Positions 1-3,832 of a stretch of DNA of 6,986 nt are shown here, piece by piece (positions within the stretch are counted from its first letter, which is position 1; every line of letters starts with the position of its first letter). Source of the DNA: Bacteroidia bacterium (GTDB lineage: Bacteria; Bacteroidota; Bacteroidia; B-17B0; Aurantibacillaceae); NCBI GenBank assembly GCA_014379485.1, contig JACMLS010000234.1, forward strand, positions 1 to 6,986. The letters are read 5' to 3'. A model generated the notes under the pieces. The model had not been told where the DNA came from, made no database searches, and saw only the letters and a list, made by a program, of their open reading frames with translations. A program made the position numbers and the translations under genes.

Positions 1-577
1 ATTTATTTTTATCGAAGTGTACAAACTCATAATGATCAAGCGTTCCCACATCAACCTGGTCGCCCACCATAAAATTTAAAGTAATATTATCAGAAGGGTC
101 TCCGCCCCATTTCTGATAAATTTTTCTTTTTGCTCCGGAAACCAATGAATCAAATCGTGGTGCAGATTTGATCTGGTTATCGCCCATAATTAAAAAACGA
201 ATGTGCCCGCTTGCTGTTGAAGCCTGTCCCGGATTTGGCAAGGTTTTAAAACTACAGATTGCAGATGTGTTTGAGCCGGTTGTTACCCGATAATAATATT
301 TTGTGTTGGGACTTAAACCCGTAAGTTTTACTGTGTGGTAATAATAATTAGCAGGGTAACCGTTATCGCTCCATATTTGATTGCCACCATTTGCAGAGAG
401 GTTAAGACTGCCTGAAGTAAGACCGTACTGAACCAGTGATTGTGAATTTGAACTTGTTTTCCATGTAACATAGATTGAAGTTGGTGAAGGCGATTGCAGG
501 TAAGGATAAATAGTTTGCGCGTGAGAGCAGAAACTAAAAATAAATAATGCGGAGATTAGAAATAAAAATCTTTTCAT
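1..577 (-). CDS. Secreted purple-acid-phosphatase-like metallophosphoesterase, N-terminal part (C-terminus off the left edge)
   Basis: An open frame starts at the ATG at 577-575 and runs without a stop to base 1, giving 192 residues. Residues 1-20 are a signal peptide (MKRF, hydrophobic core, cleavage likely after SHA, mature end QTIYPYLQ). Residues about 22-113 look like the FN3-type N-terminal domain of purple acid phosphatases, with TWK at 38-40, VQYGLT at 49-54 and YYYRV at 94-98. The catalytic domain begins near 125: FLIMGDNQ (128-135) fits metal motif I and FMVGDQVD (169-176) fits motif II; the GNH(D/E) and later His motifs would lie outside the window. The family hydrolyses phosphomonoesters or phosphodiesters with a two-metal centre, here in the periplasm or outside the cell. 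The residue three after the motif II Asp is Asp176, where purple enzymes have the metal-binding Tyr, so a true purple enzyme is unlikely. Family call is firm; substrate is unknown. Confidence 0.82.
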   Translation of the reverse strand, partial: MKRFLFLISALFIFSFCSHAQTIYPYLQSPSPTSIYVTWKTSSNSQSLVQYGLTSGSLNLSANGGNQIWSDNGYPANYYYHTVKLTGLSPNTKYYYRVTTGSNTSAICSFKTLPNPGQASTASGHIRFLIMGDNQIKSAPRFDSLVSGAKRKIYQKWGGDPSDNITLNFMVGDQVDVGTLDHYEFVHFDKNK

Positions 578-667
578 AAAAATAATTTTATGCAATGATA
601 TTCTAATCCCATTAAGAACATGTTAAGACGGAATTAATAGTAGTACCTTTTGAAAAAAAAAACAGGA

Positions 668-675
668 CAAATTTA
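668..675 (-). promoter_or_regulatory. Candidate -7 promoter element for the metallophosphoesterase gene
   Basis: Read on the minus strand this is TAAATTTG, an exact match to the Bacteroidota -7 consensus TAnnTTTG. Transcription would start about 5-8 bases further on, giving a leader of roughly 80 bases before the ATG at 577. No good TTTG-type -33 element is seen at the expected distance, and such an AT-rich octamer occurs often by chance here, so this is tentative. Confidence 0.22.
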
Positions 676-813
676 ATTTCGGAGAATAGGTAAATATTTT
701 GTTAGAGCTGGCATAACAATTTTTTAACGCGCAGAAGTTGTTTAACGCACCGTTTTAGATAAAGGGGTGCAGGACTCCCGAAAATTTAACAGTATTAAAT
801 TTTGAAGAAATTA

Positions 814-846
814 TTTGTTGCGAAAGCAAATGAAATTATACCTTTA
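814..846 (+). promoter_or_regulatory. Candidate promoter for the glycine-block/MORN protein gene
   Basis: TTTG at 814-817 and TACCTTTA at 839-846 are 21 bases apart, which fits the Bacteroidota arrangement TTTG-N19-21-TAnnTTTG with one mismatch in the last base of the -7 element. A start near 853 would give a leader of about 75 bases that contains the hairpin at 893-910. A second, exact TAAATTTG lies at 918-925 but has no -33 partner and would leave almost no leader. Confidence 0.28.
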
Positions 847-892
847 TATATCTGAGAGGAGACAGAAAATGCTATATTTATGAAACTGAGAC

Positions 893-910
893 ACTACCGG
901 AAATGGTAGT
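893..910 (+). other. Short hairpin with GAAA loop upstream of the start codon
   Basis: ACTACC (893-898) pairs with GGTAGT (905-910); a G-U pair (899 with 904) can close a GAAA tetraloop at 900-903, giving a 7-bp stem ending 20 bases before the ATG at 931. It is not followed by a T-run on the plus strand, so it is not a terminator for plus-strand transcripts. It could be a leader hairpin that affects translation or mRNA stability, or a dyad-type protein-binding site. Confidence 0.35.
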
Positions 911-930
911 AAAACAATAAATTTGTAAAA

Positions 931-2706
931 ATGAAAAACACACTTAAATTCACAACTCTTTTTCTTTTTTGTCACTTATTTATCTGTGGTTTAAAAGCAA
1001 AGGATTTTGTTTCAATTGAAATAAAATATGACCCAAAAGGTGTCCTTGCTTTAGGCCAAGGATTCTATATTGGCATAGCAGCTACAACCGAAAAGGGTAA
1101 AGTGTTTGAAACCCCTGGTTTTTTATCTCCCGGTTTATTAAAAGCAACCGATTGGTCTAATTTTAAAATTGAAGTTGAAGGTGGAACATTTGAAGATGGC
1201 GCAGTTTTTATAAGCAATAATTTTTCAGACATAAAAAATCATGAAATAAAGATCAAGGCAAGTGTTAAAGATAAACCTGAGGTGAAAAATGAGATCATCA
1301 TAAAACTTACGTATAGCGGAACAATATATGCGGTATTTGATGGTAAAAAAGGCAAACGTGGTAAGGGTGGTGATATGGGAAATACAGGAGGTAACGGAGG
1401 GTCCAGTCAAAAAGCTACTGATGGAACACCGGGTGGTGATGGGCAGCAAGGTGGTGATGGCAGCGATGGTGAAAATGTTGATGTTTATTTAAAACTAACC
1501 TATGATGAACTTCTGAAGAAAGACATGCTGCAGATATGGTGTGTGAGTAAAACAACCGGAAAGAAAAAATTTATTTACCTGGATCCTGTTGGAGGAAAAT
1601 TCATTGTTACGGTAAATGGTGGTGATGGTGGCGACGGTGGTGATGGCGGTAGAGGTGGAGAGTGTGGTTACGACCCAAATACTACAAACCCAAACCTTGC
1701 CGGTGGAAAAGGTGGTAACGGAGGTGCCGGAGGTAATGGCGGCAACGGTGGAAAAGTTACACTTCATGTTGATCCTAATACCGAAAAAATAAATACCGAA
1801 ATAAATTTCTCTCGTGCCGGTGGCAGTGCCGGTAAAGGTGGAACTGCAGGATATCAAGGGCAAAAAAGTCAGGGCACCGGAAATGAAGGTATGCCAGGTT
1901 CCCAGGGTCAAAGTGGGCACTCAGGAAATCAAGGGCCAGAAACAGCTATGCTTAAGGAACAAGTCAACATTGATTGGGCAAGCGTTCGTAATTCAGGTTC
2001 AAACAAAGTGGAAAACAAGAGCAATGAAAGCTCAAATACTAACACTACTACAAATACCAAAACAAACACCAATGTAAATTCAAATACCGTTAAAGATAAT
2101 GCGAAAGCGGAAGGATTTCCTGATGGAGCGTATAACAAGAAGAGGGAAAACGGTACACTCCTTGAAAGTGGTGAGTATAAAAACAATAAAAAAGTGGGCA
2201 CATGGAAAACGTTTCGTGAAGATGGCGCCACAATTTATAAGCAAACAGAGTATAGCTTAAACGGTTCGTGCAAAGAAACTCAATTTGGTGAAAATGGAAA
2301 AATACTAAGTGTAATTAATACGAATAAGGAAGGAAAGCGTCATGGACTTGTTCAGTTTTACGACAACAATGGCATCCTACAAGAAGAAATTACCTACGAT
2401 AATGATTCAAAGACCGGACCATGTAAAAATTTTAGCGGTTTGCTATTGGTAAAATCCGGTCAATATCTGGATGGGAAACAAAACGGGCCATGGAAATTTT
2501 ATGATGTAAAAGGTAATTTAGAAGCCGAACGAACCTATACGAATGGTACGCAAAACGGCCCATGCAAATTATATTATAACGGAAAATTATCTTCAACGGG
2601 CCAGTTTAAAGACGGAAAAAAAGAAGGAGAATGGAAGACCTATGATAGGGAATCAGGAGCAGTGAAGAAAACAGAAAATTATAAAGACGGTGAGGCGCAA
2701 CCGTAA
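931..2706 (+). CDS. Exported glycine-repeat protein with C-terminal MORN_2-type repeats
   Basis: A 591-residue protein of unknown function. Residues 1-23 form a signal peptide (likely cut after GLKA); there is no good lipobox. Residues 24-134 are a beta-rich N-terminal region I do not recognise. Three glycine blocks follow: 138-180 (Gly at nearly every third position), 229-274 (GGD and GGN triplets) and 297-335 (G-X-Y, collagen-like but with only one Pro). Alternating hydrophobic segments flank them: TIYAVF, VDVYLKL, KFIVTV, KVTLHV and INTEINF. An Asn/Thr/Ser linker spans about 353-390. Residues 396-587 hold about seven repeats of 22-24 residues of the MORN_2 (YwqK-like) kind, such as GQYLDGKQNGPWKFY and GQFKDGKKEGEWKTY. 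There is no type IX sorting tail, so it may stay in the periplasm or reach the surface another way. It stands alone on the plus strand, with a convergent neighbour 22 bases downstream. The ATG at 931 is the start because the signal peptide begins there. An adhesive or structural role is only a guess. Confidence 0.9.
   Translation: MKNTLKFTTLFLFCHLFICGLKAKDFVSIEIKYDPKGVLALGQGFYIGIAATTEKGKVFETPGFLSPGLLKATDWSNFKIEVEGGTFEDGAVFISNNFSDIKNHEIKIKASVKDKPEVKNEIIIKLTYSGTIYAVFDGKKGKRGKGGDMGNTGGNGGSSQKATDGTPGGDGQQGGDGSDGENVDVYLKLTYDELLKKDMLQIWCVSKTTGKKKFIYLDPVGGKFIVTVNGGDGGDGGDGGRGGECGYDPNTTNPNLAGGKGGNGGAGGNGGNGGKVTLHVDPNTEKINTEINFSRAGGSAGKGGTAGYQGQKSQGTGNEGMPGSQGQSGHSGNQGPETAMLKEQVNIDWASVRNSGSNKVENKSNESSNTNTTTNTKTNTNVNSNTVKDNAKAEGFPDGAYNKKRENGTLLESGEYKNNKKVGTWKTFREDGATIYKQTEYSLNGSCKETQFGENGKILSVINTNKEGKRHGLVQFYDNNGILQEEITYDNDSKTGPCKNFSGLLLVKSGQYLDGKQNGPWKFYDVKGNLEAERTYTNGTQNGPCKLYYNGKLSSTGQFKDGKKEGEWKTYDRESGAVKKTENYKDGEAQP
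1342..1935 (+). repeat. Three glycine-triplet repeat blocks inside the exported protein
   Basis: The blocks are at 1342-1470, 1615-1752 and 1819-1935. At DNA level the clearest part is 1618-1660, an imperfect 9-base tandem repeat (GGTGGTGAT, GGTGGCGAC, GGTGGTGAT, GGCGGTAGA). Third positions vary between GGT, GGC and GGA while the protein pattern is kept, which suggests selection on the protein and not a recent expansion of one DNA unit. Confidence 0.8.
2116..2691 (+). repeat. MORN_2-type repeat array (about seven units)
   Basis: Protein residues 396-587. Clear units start near residues 414, 464, 487, 510, 534 and 558, with a more degenerate one near 440 and a partial one at the end. The core is (D/N)GK.(N/E)GPWK.Y..(N/G)G.L. 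MORN_2 repeats form short beta hairpins that stack; in bacteria they are common in exported proteins of unknown role. The last three full units are the best preserved. Confidence 0.75.
2687..2704 (-). terminator. Possible weak terminator hairpin for the S1/P1 gene
   Basis: ACGGT (2687-2691) pairs with ACCGT (2700-2704) around an 8-base loop. On the minus strand it lies 25 bases after the stop of the S1/P1 gene and is followed by the T-rich CTTTATAATTTTC. The stem is only 5 bp and overlaps the last codons and first stop-codon base of the convergent gene, so it may be chance. Confidence 0.2.
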
Positions 2707-2728
2707 AAAGAAAGGCAATAGTTAAAAA

Positions 2729-3730
2729 TCAATCAGGAAACTCGTTGTCTACTTTAATGTTAAACACTTTTCCTTTTTTCCAGGATTCAAATTCTCTTTT
2801 GTAATTTTTTTTGTTGGCCGCAGTCATATCCGCATCATCCCACGAGGAAAGATCGGGTTTGCCTGCATTTACCCAGGCCGTATACCAGAAACTTGAAGTG
2901 GCTTTAATAGCTTTGCGCATTTGCTTCTCAACCATTCCGTTCAATTGCTTATAAAACAAAGCAGCATACTCATCTGTTTGAACGGGTTGATTGAATTTGT
3001 TTTTCGTCACTTCTGATTTTTCATTTTTCTTATACAACTTTTCTTCTCCAAGCATTTCTCTTACTTTTTTATCTGCCAGCAAAAGAGAATCTGCAAGGCT
3101 ATGAGAATTTTTTATAATGTTCCATGTTTCTGCCGGAACATCTTTTATAAAAACCGCCTCTCCCACATACATATTAAAATCTTTTCCGAATTTTTCAGGC
3201 AATTGAGATTCCCAGAAAGCGTGTATTCCTTTTTGAGCCGTCAACTGCCCGTCGTAATTAGAAGAAGTGTGCAGTGGCATGTGCGCATCGCCAAGATAAT
3301 GGCCAAGATCGCCCGCAAGGAACAATACTTCGTTTTTTCTTTTTTCTTTAAAGGCCTTTGTAAGTTTCTCCATCATTTCCTGTATATACCAGGGTAATTT
3401 GCCGCTTTTACCAAGCATTTTATCATCGTACAAAGCGTAAGCTTCTTTCGGGAATTGTGGTAAGCTGTCAATACTTTTATTAAAATCTTCTACATCAAAA
3501 AAATGTCTCGGGCCTTCATTCTTATCTGCAATTAAATGCTTGCGAAGATCGGGTACAATTGATTCTTCTGTTATAAAATCAATATGGTTGTAAAAGAACG
3601 CGCGCATCTCTTCGGGCAAAGCAAATACTGCTGCGCGGTTTATATAATGATGCCCCCACGTTCCCCAAGACTGAAAAAGCGGAAAAAATAAGAGCAGGAA
3701 CAAAAGAACAGAAACAGATTTTTTATTCAT
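2729..3730 (-). CDS. Secreted S1/P1 nuclease / zinc-dependent phospholipase C family enzyme
   Basis: A 333-residue enzyme of the tri-zinc fold shared by fungal S1/P1 nucleases and Bacillus phospholipase C; members cleave single-stranded nucleic acid, 3'-nucleotides or phospholipids. Residues 1-21 are a signal peptide. Cleavage after Ser21 would expose Trp22, which in this family binds zinc through its own amino group; WGTWGH (22-27) matches the family's mature N-terminus WGxxGH. All nine expected ligands can be placed: Trp22, His27, Asp61, His76, His144, Asp148, His154, His170 and Glu174. The spacings Asp61-His76 (15), His144-Asp148 (4) and Asp148-His154 (6) match P1 nuclease numbering. The last ligand is Glu in HAFWE, as in phospholipase C, where S1/P1 enzymes have Asp. 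No type IX tail is present, so the product is probably periplasmic. Its own promoter must lie in 3731-3783, because a terminator precedes it. Nuclease versus phospholipase cannot be settled from sequence alone. Confidence 0.88.
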   Translation of the reverse strand: MNKKSVSVLLFLLLFFPLFQSWGTWGHHYINRAAVFALPEEMRAFFYNHIDFITEESIVPDLRKHLIADKNEGPRHFFDVEDFNKSIDSLPQFPKEAYALYDDKMLGKSGKLPWYIQEMMEKLTKAFKEKRKNEVLFLAGDLGHYLGDAHMPLHTSSNYDGQLTAQKGIHAFWESQLPEKFGKDFNMYVGEAVFIKDVPAETWNIIKNSHSLADSLLLADKKVREMLGEEKLYKKNEKSEVTKNKFNQPVQTDEYAALFYKQLNGMVEKQMRKAIKATSSFWYTAWVNAGKPDLSSWDDADMTAANKKNYKREFESWKKGKVFNIKVDNEFPD

Positions 3731-3783
3731 GATGAAGGTATTTAAAAAAATAATTTTAATTATGAAAAGGAAACAGGACTAAA

Positions 3784-3820
3784 GAAAAAGAGCGGAAGAA
3801 AAACTCTCCCGCTCTTTTTC
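3784..3820 (-). terminator. Rho-independent terminator after the PLD-family gene
   Basis: A 12-bp perfect stem, 3784-3795 (GAAAAAGAGCGG) with 3809-3820 (CCGCTCTTTTTC), encloses a 13-base loop. On the minus strand it begins 12 bases after the TAA at 3833-3835; its GC-rich inner stem is followed by TTTTTCTTT. The A/T arms make it symmetric, so it could also stop plus-strand transcription. It separates the PLD-family gene from the S1/P1 gene. Confidence 0.85.
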
Positions 3821-3832
3821 CAGATCTGAAAT

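Larger units (their letters stand above)
578..930. other. Divergent intergenic region, 353 bp
   Basis: This stretch separates two divergent genes and must hold both promoters. I found no convincing small gene or structured RNA in it. It is AT-rich, with an A-run at 653-662. What can be seen are candidate -7 elements of the Bacteroidota type on both strands, a direct repeat of TTTAACGC (723-730 and 741-748), a weak stem of GCACC/GGTGC (747-751 with 766-770), and two short hairpins with GAAA loops (818-829 and 892-911), listed separately where useful. Confidence 0.7.

Noticed and set aside
931..990. Lipoprotein signal in the glycine/MORN protein (Cys14 or Cys19)
   Set aside because: The residues before each Cys (FLF and LFI) do not fit a lipobox, which needs a small residue just before Cys; ordinary cleavage after Ala23 fits better.
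1495..1920. Antisense open frame of 141 codons, rich in Thr, Ser and Ile
   Set aside because: It lies wholly inside the glycine-repeat gene; GGT/GGC/GGA codons read backwards give Thr/Ser/Ala codons and no stops. No signal peptide or domain is seen.
1342..1935. True collagen triple helix
   Set aside because: Only two prolines (P167, P322) occur in the blocks and many triplets are GGX; this favours polyglycine-II or a disordered loop, though the last block alone could be collagen-like.
1814..2077. Plus-strand open frame of 87 codons in another frame of the glycine/MORN gene
   Set aside because: It overlaps the glycine block and Asn/Thr linker, whose low-complexity codons keep other frames open; the protein resembles no domain.
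1929..2231. Antisense open frame of 100 codons with hydrophobic Phe/Val/Leu stretches
   Set aside because: The apparent membrane segment is the reverse reading of the AAC/ACA/AAA-rich linker; the sense strand has a coherent domain protein.
2113..2691. MORN_2 repeats as evidence of a toxin-antitoxin system
   Set aside because: Databases often label such repeats 'YwqK family antitoxin', but here they are part of a large exported protein and no toxin gene lies next to it.
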